Assembly: GCA_964532465.1 (NCBI GenBank)
Contig: CAZHHX010000011.1
Span: 30,675 to 94,674 of the forward strand
Direction of reading: 5' to 3'
DNA length: 64,000 nt
Source of the DNA: JAPLKB01 sp964532465
GTDB lineage: Bacteria > Desulfobacterota > Syntrophorhabdia > Syntrophorhabdales > Syntrophorhabdaceae
Below the pieces are notes generated by a model. The model did not search any database, was not told the DNA's origin, and saw nothing but the letters and a program-made list of their open reading frames with translations. Position numbers and translations under genes: made by a program. Shown in pieces: positions 8,851 to 18,201 of this stretch (positions are counted from its first letter, which is position 1; each line of letters opens with the position of its first letter).

Positions 8851-10085
8851 TAAAATGGATGAGACTCGCCTTACGCAATATTCTGAGAAACAAACGCCGT
8901 TCCCTTGTTACTCTCCTTGCTATAGCCGTGGGCTTTGCCGCTATAAGTCTCTTCCGCGGATACGCAAGCAACATGTACTCGGGGCTTAAAACAATGGCAA
9001 TCCGGGGCGAAGGCCTCGGTCATCTCACAATCTTTAAGGCAGGATGGTCGGAGAAGGGAAAACTGGACCCGGAAAAGTACATGTTCTCAAAATCGGAGAT
9101 CGAAAAGATAACAAAGCTTATTACCGATGAAAGCGGGGTTGTTCTGGCAACGCCTCAGATCAATTTATCCGGTATCGTGTCAAACGGGACTGTCTCCACT
9201 ATATTCATAGCTCAAGGGGTTGTTCCCCGTGATGATAGAACAATAAAAGGGGACTGGGCAGCTTTCAGACCGATAAAAGGTGAGGGGCTGAACGAAAAGA
9301 AATCATACGGAGTGGAAATGTCCCAGGATCTTGCCAGGTTCCTGAATCTTGCACCGGGCAAAGACGGGGTAGTTATGGCCCCTACCCTCGGCGGTCAGAT
9401 GAACGCACTGGATATACACATATCAGGTGAATATGATACAGGCTCAGACGCAACCAATGACAAATATATGCGTCTCTCCTTCAATTTTGCACAGTCCCTT
9501 CTGGACACGGAGAAAGCTGACAGAATTGTTGTTCTCTTACAAGACACCGAAAAAACCGGAAAGATGCGCGCAATGCTCCTTGCCAGGCTCGCAAGCGCAG
9601 GTCTTGCCTGTGAGATAAAAACATGGAATGAACTATCCCTTTTCTATTCCAAGGTAAGAGGAATGATTGATATGATGTTCCTCTTTATATTCTGTATTGT
9701 ACTCGTAATTGTGGTAATGAGCACCGTCAATACCATGGGTATGGCAGTGCTTGAGAGAACGAGAGAGATCGGGACGCTTCGGGCTTTGGGACTTAAACGA
9801 AGAGGCATATCAATGCTTTTCGCAATGGAAGGAGGTTTATTGGGCCTTCTCGGCAGTTTCATGGGGGCTGCGCTGCACATCTGTGTGTGGGCTGTCATTC
9901 GCACCATAGGGCCAACTTATACACCGCCGGGGGTATCGACTCCTGTGCCGTTGACAGTAGACTTTGTGCCTCAAACGCTGGTACTGCTATCGATCTGTCT
10001 TGTTATCCTTTCCCTGATAGCAGCTATTCTGCCGGCAAAACGGGCAGCCCGGCAGAACATTGTAAACGCCTTAGGACACACGTAA
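8847..10085 (+). CDS. ABC transporter permease, FtsX/MacB/LolCE type
   Basis: 412 residues. One N-terminal membrane helix (about 15-35) is followed by a large periplasmic domain and three C-terminal helices (about 270-295, 325-350 and 372-396), the standard MacB/LolC topology. The conserved cytoplasmic loop LERTREIGTLRALG is present at about 300-313. With the ATPase it should form a mechanotransmission-type transporter. The next genes, a LolA-like protein and an outer-membrane barrel, suggest that the substrate is a lipid, lipoprotein or other hydrophobic molecule passed to the outer membrane; that is inference from context. Confidence 0.9.
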   Translation: MIKWMRLALRNILRNKRRSLVTLLAIAVGFAAISLFRGYASNMYSGLKTMAIRGEGLGHLTIFKAGWSEKGKLDPEKYMFSKSEIEKITKLITDESGVVLATPQINLSGIVSNGTVSTIFIAQGVVPRDDRTIKGDWAAFRPIKGEGLNEKKSYGVEMSQDLARFLNLAPGKDGVVMAPTLGGQMNALDIHISGEYDTGSDATNDKYMRLSFNFAQSLLDTEKADRIVVLLQDTEKTGKMRAMLLARLASAGLACEIKTWNELSLFYSKVRGMIDMMFLFIFCIVLVIVVMSTVNTMGMAVLERTREIGTLRALGLKRRGISMLFAMEGGLLGLLGSFMGAALHICVWAVIRTIGPTYTPPGVSTPVPLTVDFVPQTLVLLSICLVILSLIAAILPAKRAARQNIVNALGHT

Positions 10086-10154
10086 AAAGAGCTGTGGGAC
10101 AAAGATACAGTTTACACAGACGATGAGCAAAAAACTAAGGGAGGAATGAAAGAG

Positions 10155-10916
10155 ATGAATACTGAATCAATAAAAAGGTACATGATAGTCCTGGGATATA
10201 CACTGGCTGTTTGCATCGGTTTTGGCTTTCCCGCAACATACGCTATGACCCCTGACGAGATATTGAAGAAATCCGATGAAGCCCGCGGCAATACAGATGG
10301 TATAGAGTGGGAAATTGACATGGATTCCATAGAATCCGGTCGTGAACAGCAAAGAACCATCAAAGTCAGCGCCCGCAGTTTCAATTCTCTGGCAGAATTT
10401 CTCGCGCCGGCCAATGTAAAGGGGCAGAAGATGCTCATGGTGGATCGAAATATGTGGTTCGCGAAGCCGGGTCTCTCAAAATCCGTTCCCATTTCTCCGA
10501 GGCAGAAGCTTCTGGGCGGCGCTGCCAATGGCGACATTGCTTCAACAAACTATGCCGGTGATTACAAAATCAGTCGCGTCTCGGAGGGTACGGTAAATAA
10601 GCAACCCTGCTTCCTTTTTGACCTTATTGCAGTTGATAAAAAGGCAACCTATGACAGCATTAAATACTGGATATCAAAAGAACGTCTCGTAGGAGTAAAG
10701 GCCGAGTTCTATACCGTATCAGGGAAGATGTTTAAGACTGCTGTTTTTGAATACAACAACAGTATCAGTATTGAAGGTGAAACTCGCCCCTTCATTTCGA
10801 AAATGATCATTACAAGCGCCATTATTAAAGAAGATGTCACCACAATGACTTTTCGGAAGGTTTCTTTCAAGAAAATTCCTGACTCGATGTTTAACTTGAA
10901 TTTGCTAGTAAGGTAG
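10155..10916 (+). CDS. LolA-like outer-membrane lipoprotein-sorting protein
   Basis: About 253 residues; a start at 10146 is also open, but the aagggagga ribosome site is too close to it and well spaced for 10155. Signal peptide with a core near residues 10-25. The body resembles the COG2834 group, which has the LolA/LppX half-barrel fold that carries acyl chains: GQKMLMVDRNMWFAKPG, a region rich in Ser/Lys around SKSVPISPRQKLLGGAANGD, and WISKERLVGVKAEFY. It lies directly between an FtsX-type ABC transporter and an outer-membrane protein, so it is the probable periplasmic carrier of that system. Confidence 0.8.
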   Translation: MNTESIKRYMIVLGYTLAVCIGFGFPATYAMTPDEILKKSDEARGNTDGIEWEIDMDSIESGREQQRTIKVSARSFNSLAEFLAPANVKGQKMLMVDRNMWFAKPGLSKSVPISPRQKLLGGAANGDIASTNYAGDYKISRVSEGTVNKQPCFLFDLIAVDKKATYDSIKYWISKERLVGVKAEFYTVSGKMFKTAVFEYNNSISIEGETRPFISKMIITSAIIKEDVTTMTFRKVSFKKIPDSMFNLNLLVR

Positions 10917-10926
10917 GACTGACAGG

Positions 10927-12276
10927 ATGAGGGATAGCCCTTTAAATCCCACATATTTTCTTATAGCAGCTTTAGTATTCATAGCTGTTTTGATATTGTC
11001 AGGAACGGGATCAGCCGACACGGATACAGAATCCGGCAATGCAGGAAAAACCTTTGCCGAGAAATTTGCCATGGAATTCAGGGTGCTCACATACGGGATT
11101 CTCCAGGAACCTTCCTATTCCACACAAAATCCGGGGAATAATTTCCTCAGAATGCCCCGTTATCTTGGCGATATGGAACTGCGGCCTGATCTGAAGTTCA
11201 ATACGGATTCTCTGGAGCTTATGGCCAAACCGAGAATGAGGCTTGAATACAGTGCCTGGACAGGCGCGGGCATGCGTGAGCAAGGCTCGAAATGGGATGA
11301 TGACTGGTATGTCAATGAATGGCTGGCCAGAGTGAAGGTAAGAGAAAACCTCTTCGCCTCCTATGGACGGGAAAATCTCCAGTGGGGGCCATCTTTTCTT
11401 TTTTCTCCTTCAAATCCATTTTTCCCTGACAATGGTCGCCGTAACCCCTATCTCGAAGTGCCGGGTTCTGATTTTGCACGGCTTGTCTGGATTCCGGAGA
11501 GCTCCTGGACTCTCTCCTTTATTGCCAATATCGAAGAGGGCCGCAATAAGCCAATAGGCCCTGACCCCTTTGAAAAAATCTATGCAGCAAAGATCGACTA
11601 TACAGGCAGGGAAAATTATGCTTCTCTCATCATTTCTCATAAGGAACATATTGGAAATACGATGGGTTTTATGGGTGGATGGACCCTCTCGGATGCTGTC
11701 CTTCTCTATGGCGAGGGCGCGTTAACCGAAGGCGGCAGAGCTCTCTATCCGGAGGCTAACCGCTCTTTCTTCGGGTCGTCAATGCAGCAGGTTTATAAGG
11801 ACAGCAATGCTCTGAAGCCGGTCCTTCTTACAGGAGGCTCCTATACCTTTGAATCAAAGGGAACGCTGACGCTGGAATACGCATATAACAGCCAGGGATA
11901 CACCGATTCTCAGGCAGATGGATATTACACATTGAGACGTAGCGCAGCAAATGCTTTTGCTTCCGGGAACATAATGACAGGACTCTCGCAGATGACCCTC
12001 AATCAAACCGCCAATACAGGACTTAAGTTTTTGCGAAGGAATTACCTCATGCTCCAGTATGTGCAGAACAATATCAGGAATGTTATTGACTTTACTACCC
12101 GGTGGACTCAGAACCTCGATGACGGCTCTTGTCAATTTACCACACTTGTGACATACTATCTCGGTAATCATATGGAACTTTTTTCTGTTGGCACGATAAA
12201 CGGGGGCGGGAAAAATACGGAGTTCGGAAGTGTCCTTGATTATCAACTGATGATGGGAATAAAATACACCTTTTGA
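10927..12276 (+). CDS. Outer-membrane beta-barrel protein
   Basis: 449 residues with an N-terminal signal region (hydrophobic segment about 8-26), then many alternating amphipathic strands rich in Tyr, Trp, Gly and Asn, and a terminal GIKYTF whose final Phe is the usual barrel-insertion signal. No family can be named securely; the length fits a porin-like barrel of roughly 16-18 strands. It starts ten bases after the LolA-like gene and is followed within the same operon by sensor genes, so it may be the outer-membrane acceptor or exit of the ABC/LolA-like pathway. Confidence 0.75.
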   Translation: MRDSPLNPTYFLIAALVFIAVLILSGTGSADTDTESGNAGKTFAEKFAMEFRVLTYGILQEPSYSTQNPGNNFLRMPRYLGDMELRPDLKFNTDSLELMAKPRMRLEYSAWTGAGMREQGSKWDDDWYVNEWLARVKVRENLFASYGRENLQWGPSFLFSPSNPFFPDNGRRNPYLEVPGSDFARLVWIPESSWTLSFIANIEEGRNKPIGPDPFEKIYAAKIDYTGRENYASLIISHKEHIGNTMGFMGGWTLSDAVLLYGEGALTEGGRALYPEANRSFFGSSMQQVYKDSNALKPVLLTGGSYTFESKGTLTLEYAYNSQGYTDSQADGYYTLRRSAANAFASGNIMTGLSQMTLNQTANTGLKFLRRNYLMLQYVQNNIRNVIDFTTRWTQNLDDGSCQFTTLVTYYLGNHMELFSVGTINGGGKNTEFGSVLDYQLMMGIKYTF

Positions 12277-12301
12277 GACAGAAATGACGAAGAGGTTAAG
12301 C

Positions 12302-13369
12302 ATGGATTTTTCGCCAATCCCCATGAGTAAAATTTTTGACGTCAGGCATATACTGCTGGATTATTTCTATACAATCATAATATCCGTTCTGATCGCCCTG
12401 TTTCTCACCATTGTCGGCATCTCAAAGCCCTTTCTCTTCAATCTCGTCATGTCCCTTTCATTCGGGGTTTCAATCTGCACCCTTATTACTTTGCTGTTCC
12501 TGATCTTTAATCCGGGACAGCGAAAAGCATTGCCGATATTTCTTATAATGGCAACCGGCGTTGTCGGCGGAATGATAATCGGTTCGCAAGCAGGCCCTTT
12601 CATTCTTCGACACTTCTTTTCTATTGTTGTAGATACACGGGATGGCCATCATCTTAAAACAGTTGTCATGGCCCTTGTTTTTGGCGGCACAGTCTCCTAT
12701 TTTTTTTACTCCAGGGCGCAATTAAAATCTGTCAGTGAAGCTGCGGAAAAGGAAAGATTCAATCGTCTTGCAAGTGAAAAGGCGGTCCTTGAGGGCAATC
12801 TGAGGCTGCTTCAGGCACAGATTGAGCCCCATTTTCTTTTCAACACTCTTTCCAATATCTTAAGCCTCATAGATACAGAACCAATAAAAGGCAAGTCCAT
12901 GCTGACGGATCTCATCAATTACCTTCGTACCTCTCTGTCAAGGACGCTGCCTGAGACAACTACGCTGGATCAGGAAATGACCAGCATCAAGGCCTATCTC
13001 AATATCCAGCAAATCCGGATGGGTGAGAGGCTGAGTTTTACGATCCATATTCCCGATGCAATCAAAGAACATCCTTTTCCCCCTATGCTTATTCAGCCCT
13101 TAGTTGAGAATGCCATAAAGCACGGCCTTGAGCCTATCATTGAGGGCGGAGAAATAACGATTAGGGCTATGGAAGAAAATAACCTGATTAGAATAGAGGT
13201 GATGGATACAGGTTCCGGGTTCTTATTAGGAAATGAAGCCGGGGTAGGTATCAGAAACGTGAGGGAGCGCATCAAATTGCTTTATGAAGAAAAAGGACGT
13301 TTTATCCTGGAAGAGAATAGACCGAATGGCGTAAGGGCGATCATTGAGGTGCCGAAACATGATCTGTAA
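12302..13369 (+). CDS. LytS/YehU-type sensor histidine kinase
   Basis: About 355 residues from the ATG preceded by agagg; an in-frame ATG at 12284 is an alternative. About four hydrophobic segments occupy the first 140 residues, then the His_kinase (PF06580) domain with phospho-acceptor region AQIEPHFLFNTLSNI and an HATPase N-box PLVENAIKHGLE, then a glycine-rich G-box (DTGSGF). This kinase class pairs with LytTR regulators, and one overlaps its 3' end. It has no obvious extracytoplasmic ligand domain, so it probably senses membrane state or a membrane partner. Its place in the operon suggests feedback on the ABC/LolA/barrel genes. Confidence 0.88.
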   Translation: MDFSPIPMSKIFDVRHILLDYFYTIIISVLIALFLTIVGISKPFLFNLVMSLSFGVSICTLITLLFLIFNPGQRKALPIFLIMATGVVGGMIIGSQAGPFILRHFFSIVVDTRDGHHLKTVVMALVFGGTVSYFFYSRAQLKSVSEAAEKERFNRLASEKAVLEGNLRLLQAQIEPHFLFNTLSNILSLIDTEPIKGKSMLTDLINYLRTSLSRTLPETTTLDQEMTSIKAYLNIQQIRMGERLSFTIHIPDAIKEHPFPPMLIQPLVENAIKHGLEPIIEGGEITIRAMEENNLIRIEVMDTGSGFLLGNEAGVGIRNVRERIKLLYEEKGRFILEENRPNGVRAIIEVPKHDL

Positions 13370-14123
13370 GGCTATCATTGCCGATGACGAAAAAGAATTG
13401 AGGGTATACCTAAGATCAATATTATCAGATGTTTGGCCTGAACTCGTGATTTGCGGTGAGGCTCAAAACGGCAGGGAAGCTCTTGAATTAGTAGAATCAA
13501 CGAAACCGCAGATCGCCTTTCTTGACATCAAAATGCCGGGGGTTACGGGTATGGAGGTGGCAAAGAGAATCGCAGGCATCTGCCGGATCGTCTTTGTGAC
13601 CGCCTTTGATCAGTTTGCAGTAGAGGCCTTCGAGCGGGAAGCTGTTGATTATCTTCTCAAGCCTGTTTTAAAGGACAGGATGATTCAGACAGTTGAACGC
13701 CTGAAGAACCAACTGAATATCTCCGCTGAACCGCCGGACGGGTTTGCCGAGGTTGTTGAGCAGATTCTTTCCAGGCTGCCGGGCAAAAGAGACACGGAAT
13801 TTCTGAGATGGATAAGGACACAGCATAAAGACACAATCCGCCTTATTCCGGTGGAAGAGGTTGAATATTTCAGCGCCGAAGATAAATATACGTTAGTAAT
13901 AACAAAAGAAGGGGAATCCCTCATTAAAAAAAGCATCAAGGAATTGGTACATGAACTCGATCCCGGTCAATTCTGGCAGATACACCGGGGGACTATTGTG
14001 AATGTTGCAAAGATAGACAGAATAAGCCGTTCAATCACGGGACGGGGGGTTCTGAAACTCAGGGAGAGGCCTGAACTTCTCACAGTAAGCCGCAACTATC
14101 TGCATCTCTTCAGACAGATGTAA
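13359..14123 (+). CDS. LytTR-family response regulator
   Basis: 254 residues starting inside the end of the kinase gene (11-base overlap); a start at 13344 is possible but less typical. The receiver domain has the acidic pocket (ADDEKE), phospho-acceptor in FLDIKMPG and the conserved Lys in YLLKPV. The C-terminal LytTR DNA-binding domain begins near residue 150 (IRLIPVEEVEYFSAEDKYT) and has the HRGTIVNVAKID motif. It should bind paired direct-repeat sites, possibly upstream of its own operon. No terminator was recognised between its stop and the convergent gene at 14207. Confidence 0.9.
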   Translation: MICKAIIADDEKELRVYLRSILSDVWPELVICGEAQNGREALELVESTKPQIAFLDIKMPGVTGMEVAKRIAGICRIVFVTAFDQFAVEAFEREAVDYLLKPVLKDRMIQTVERLKNQLNISAEPPDGFAEVVEQILSRLPGKRDTEFLRWIRTQHKDTIRLIPVEEVEYFSAEDKYTLVITKEGESLIKKSIKELVHELDPGQFWQIHRGTIVNVAKIDRISRSITGRGVLKLRERPELLTVSRNYLHLFRQM

Positions 14124-14206
14124 AAACTATTTCGATTCGGATTCAGATATAAAGACCCGGAAGGTACGCAGGCAGCATAACATACTTTTCTGAAACTTTT
14201 ACGCGT

Positions 14207-16498
14207 CTATGGTGAGGCAAAGGTCTTCGCAAGGTTGTTATCAATCACATAAATGCAAATCTCTTTTGCGCCCTGATCAGTGTAGCCGTATTTTGTGCTG
14301 AGGTTTTTTATTAGGAATGACACCTCTTCCCTGATTCTCTTGTCATAGGACTTGAAAGATTCTGTTGCGTAATCCTTGATTCCGTTTCTGAAATTATCGT
14401 TTTCAAGAAAAGGATCCATCACCTTTTCTTTCAGGTTATGAATATATCGTTCAAGGAGTGATTTGTATATGGATGTTTCTTTGATAGTTTTTCCTTCTAC
14501 CATGATTTCCTGGGTAAGAGTTCTGGAGGCATACTGGTTCTGCACTTCTTTCCTGAAGGCCGTTCTCTGTGCTTCATTCACATGCGTCCCCAGTATGAGA
14601 TGTTCTATGCCTTTAAAAAACTCCTCGGTTATTTCAAGATTTTCCCCGGTATATATGCATTTTTCCCTTCGCCCTGCCTCAAAATTGGCAGCAAAAAGAT
14701 AGTTTTGAACATCCCTTGAAATACGGTCTTCATTGTAATAGTAAAGCGATTCCTTAACTTCCTGAAGGACGGTATAGTTGTAAGAATTAATCAGTGCTCC
14801 GATAAAACCGTCCGGTATCAATACGACAAGGTCCTTCCGGCGTTCCCGGAAATAGCTGCGCAGCATGTCCATATTTATCAGCTTGCCGCTTTTCTTATAG
14901 ATTGAGAAAAATTCATTGAATATCTTAATGGAATCTCTGCCTGAAAAACCCCTGTCGCCTTCTGTTTCCGACTCGGCTATAATAGCTTTCCTCCTCTTGG
15001 CGGTAAACCGCTTCCTGTCTTCCGGGGTAAGCCAGGGGGGAATCAGGCCCGTATAGATATCCATCTTTAATAAATGGAGATTCTGATCACAATAAAGGCT
15101 GTATTTCGAATGATCATTGATCCACTCAAGCAGGCTCTCTGATTCTGTTTTCAACCGTGATGAAATAATCGCCTTGGCAAAATTATGGAGCACTCTGGGG
15201 AGAAACTTCTTTTCTATTTGTTCTCCGAATATATAATTGTATATCTTTGCTTCAGTGTTGTAATCAAGGATATAGGGAATCTTTATAAAGGTTATTCGGT
15301 CGGTAAAAGACTGTGTGCCTCCGATATTTTCTTGATCCTCAGGATTCATAAGTGCAAGAAAAAGCGAATTCACATCCTCCTCTATTTCCTCTACCTTGTG
15401 TACCCCCTCACTGATAATACCGTGAAGATTTTCAAGACGTTCTTTATTGTTAGCCTTTACATCCATCAAGGCATAGATGCCGTTATTCGTGCTTGCGTAT
15501 CTTGAGAAGATATAGTTAACTCTGTTGCTGTCCCGCAGGAGAGTGTTCAACTGACCCTGAAGAAGCTGGTTTGTCACTACGCTTGTCTTGATAATCTCGT
15601 CTCCGGGATTAAAGACGCTTATCCCCTGACCAAGTCTTCTGTTAAACTCATATTTGCGGGCATAGACCATATGGAAAACCTTTTCAGGAGAACCGAGAAT
15701 GTCAAGAAGAGCCTGATAGAGCGACACACAAATCGTACAGGGATTATTTCCGAATACCCATTCATACTGCTTTTGAGTAAAAAGTTTCTTCTTGAACTCC
15801 TCGTCTTTTATTATGTCATCAAAGACCTCTTTGCGGTATGCCTTGGGAATTATAAGCAGAGGATTGTCGTGACTGGGACAGGGCACCTCAAGATATTCCT
15901 TACCGGGAAGGATTCCGGCATGATCCTTCTGAACCCTTCCCTGCGCCAGAGGGGTATTATCAGCTAATTGCCGCAACTGGCTAAGGATGGCATGCGTTTC
16001 ATGCTCCGGGAACATACCCAAAGCCCTTTTGTCAAGCCGCCACAAGGTTTCATAACAGCTTCCCTTGTCGCTCGCAGTATACTGTTCGAATTTCATCAGG
16101 AGATTGTTTAAAAAAGTGCTTTTTCCGCAACCATGAGGTCCTTCAAAGATGTAGATCCTGTTCTGCTGGATTCCATAACGGAATGAGGAAAAATGATTTA
16201 TAAGTCTGTTAGCAAAAAGCCTGTCCGCAAAAAACGGATGGTCTGTGCCGTCAATAAATAATTTGCTGCAGTCATAGTATGCATAATTGATCGATTCAGG
16301 GTCATCGGGATATTCGTTGACAGGTTCTCCAACGTAACTCTTCATCATGTCGTAGAGTCTCTGAAAGATATTCCGTAAAACCAATTCAGGATTTTCAGCA
16401 GTAAAAGAGATGAAATCATTGAATGTCATAGGGGCTCGGTGTTCCCGTTCCTTTATCTTCTGATAGAGATTTGTAATAACCTTATCTGTTGTTCCCAT
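14207..16498 (-). CDS. Second PrkA-like P-loop protein (serine protein kinase family)
   Basis: 763 residues, longer than usual PrkA (about 630-690). Walker A is GPHGCGKS (120-127); the body keeps PrkA-like features, such as the region about conserved planning of small-molecule binding DRITFIKIPYILDYNTEAKIY (shown here only in part: DRITFIKIPYIL). It is well diverged from the PrkA at 19535, so it is an ancient paralogue. It is the last gene of the operon PrkA-YeaH-SpoVR, 12 bases after the SpoVR gene, with a good ribosome site (aaggag). Its role is likely linked to the same stress module, but whether it has kinase or only ATPase activity cannot be told from sequence. Confidence 0.75.
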   Translation of the reverse strand: MGTTDKVITNLYQKIKEREHRAPMTFNDFISFTAENPELVLRNIFQRLYDMMKSYVGEPVNEYPDDPESINYAYYDCSKLFIDGTDHPFFADRLFANRLINHFSSFRYGIQQNRIYIFEGPHGCGKSTFLNNLLMKFEQYTASDKGSCYETLWRLDKRALGMFPEHETHAILSQLRQLADNTPLAQGRVQKDHAGILPGKEYLEVPCPSHDNPLLIIPKAYRKEVFDDIIKDEEFKKKLFTQKQYEWVFGNNPCTICVSLYQALLDILGSPEKVFHMVYARKYEFNRRLGQGISVFNPGDEIIKTSVVTNQLLQGQLNTLLRDSNRVNYIFSRYASTNNGIYALMDVKANNKERLENLHGIISEGVHKVEEIEEDVNSLFLALMNPEDQENIGGTQSFTDRITFIKIPYILDYNTEAKIYNYIFGEQIEKKFLPRVLHNFAKAIISSRLKTESESLLEWINDHSKYSLYCDQNLHLLKMDIYTGLIPPWLTPEDRKRFTAKRRKAIIAESETEGDRGFSGRDSIKIFNEFFSIYKKSGKLINMDMLRSYFRERRKDLVVLIPDGFIGALINSYNYTVLQEVKESLYYYNEDRISRDVQNYLFAANFEAGRREKCIYTGENLEITEEFFKGIEHLILGTHVNEAQRTAFRKEVQNQYASRTLTQEIMVEGKTIKETSIYKSLLERYIHNLKEKVMDPFLENDNFRNGIKDYATESFKSYDKRIREEVSFLIKNLSTKYGYTDQGAKEICIYVIDNNLAKTFASP

Positions 16499-16510
16499 AA
16501 GGAAAACTCC

Positions 16511-18166
16511 TTATAATATGGACCTTGTAAGCTTTTTCTTTTCCATGGTATAGATAACTCTGCGAACCTTGAATTTCTTTTCTTCCGGGATTTGGGTTTT
16601 TGGAAGATTAAAGCCGTATAAATAAAAGGATTGTTCTGTTTTTGGTTTTTCCTGAACAAGCTCGCTCGTTTCAAGCCTTACCGTATTGCCCCAGAGGTAT
16701 TCGATTCCCAGCATTGTATTTTCAATAAATTCCTTTACAAGGGGCTTGCCCTCGAACCGGTGATTCAGGTAGAGCACACCGTCTCCGGTCATTATTTCAT
16801 CAATTTCTATGTGTGGAGGGTGGTAGAGGGAATCAAGAAGCATCTCTCTGTATGCTTCCGCTTTACGGCTTTTTATGTAGTATTCCCAGACCCCCTTCTC
16901 GCTATTTAATCTCTTCCCCACTACAAAAATTCTGTGTTTATCAATAAAGTCCTGGTCAATAAAGGTATTGATGAACATAAAATCGCTGAAGTCCTCCCTT
17001 ACGCGAAAGACGAATTCCATGCCTTTTCCGGTTTTGGCATCATATCCCTTGCGTGCATCCGCGTTTTGAATGCGCTGATACTCATGAGAAATCCTCCCTT
17101 TATCAGCCATTTCCTCAAGATACGCAAAAAGTCTCATACCAAGAGCGTAGGGGTTGACTCCCACACGAGGCAGAGCGGTAACAAAGGCGTTTACCCTTGC
17201 GTACGCAACTTCATTGCCTTTAATCCTGTCGTCCTTCATAAAAAGTTTCTCGTGCCAGTAGCTGGCCCAGCCTTCATTGAGTATTTTGCTTCTTATCTGA
17301 GGCTGAAAATAGAGGGAGGTTTTTCTGACTATTTCTATGACTGTCATCATCCACCTGTTCTCCTCCTTCCGGAGAAAAGGCGAGTTCTCCTCGATAAACC
17401 TGATAACATCTCTAATACCCGATTTCCCTTTTTTATCCTGCTTTTCGAACATAGCCTCAAACTCGGGGTATTTTTTTATGATATTTGAGAAAAAGACAGA
17501 TTCTCCTACCTGTCCGTACTGACCTATTGTCTCATTATAGCGCTCAATTTCTTTAAGATATTCGGAAAGATTAACCTTTTTGACACCCTGAAGGAATACG
17601 TCAAAGTAGTAATCCACCTTTTTTGATGCATGTATTTCACGGGGACGGTTAAGTTCCGAGAGTTCGCTGTAGAAGCCGACAAGGTTGTCAATACCCCGTG
17701 CGAACTCTATCACATAATCCACCCAGCGCCCTTTTTCAGACCTGAGCATAGCAATAGCCCGTTTATCGGAGAGTGCCTGACCGGCAAAATCTTCGTTCCA
17801 GGTATGCTTGAAAAGCATGTTATTCTGAAAAAAATCAATATGAGCCAGAACATGGTAAAAGATCATTACATTCAGCCAGTCCGGGTTATTATCATTATAA
17901 AAAGACATTGCCGGTCTGGTATTGATAACAGTTTCATAGGGGTTGTGGGGATAAAGTTCGTACTTGCCTTTTTCCTTCAGCACCTCCACATCATGGACCC
18001 AGTAATCATAGATTGTAGGGATCATATTCTTCGGACCTAATTCAATGAGGTCCTTGTTGGTAACGATATATTCAAGCGACTCATTCTGAAATCTGAGGCC
18101 GGCTTCCCGCGCTCTTTCCTTGCACCCTTCCATGATCTGCTTTGTATGCTGGTTTATAAGTTCCAT
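16511..18166 (-). CDS. SpoVR/YcgB family protein
   Basis: 551 residues, slightly longer than E. coli YcgB (about 510). Family hallmarks are visible: YELYPHNPYETVINTRPAM, DWLNVMIFYHVLAHIDFFQNN, LNEGWASYWHEKLF and the VGVNPYALGMRLF segment. The biochemical function of the family is not established; in enterobacteria its gene is co-expressed with the PrkA/YeaH pair and the three proteins form a functional stress-related unit. Here all three are in one transcription unit. The ribosome site aaggga is modest. It is separated from the upstream DUF444 gene by 35 bases. Confidence 0.92.
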   Translation of the reverse strand: MELINQHTKQIMEGCKERAREAGLRFQNESLEYIVTNKDLIELGPKNMIPTIYDYWVHDVEVLKEKGKYELYPHNPYETVINTRPAMSFYNDNNPDWLNVMIFYHVLAHIDFFQNNMLFKHTWNEDFAGQALSDKRAIAMLRSEKGRWVDYVIEFARGIDNLVGFYSELSELNRPREIHASKKVDYYFDVFLQGVKKVNLSEYLKEIERYNETIGQYGQVGESVFFSNIIKKYPEFEAMFEKQDKKGKSGIRDVIRFIEENSPFLRKEENRWMMTVIEIVRKTSLYFQPQIRSKILNEGWASYWHEKLFMKDDRIKGNEVAYARVNAFVTALPRVGVNPYALGMRLFAYLEEMADKGRISHEYQRIQNADARKGYDAKTGKGMEFVFRVREDFSDFMFINTFIDQDFIDKHRIFVVGKRLNSEKGVWEYYIKSRKAEAYREMLLDSLYHPPHIEIDEIMTGDGVLYLNHRFEGKPLVKEFIENTMLGIEYLWGNTVRLETSELVQEKPKTEQSFYLYGFNLPKTQIPEEKKFKVRRVIYTMEKKKLTRSIL

Positions 18167-18201
18167 TTGTTTAATTCCCTTTTGTCCTGCCCTGAATCTC
18201 C

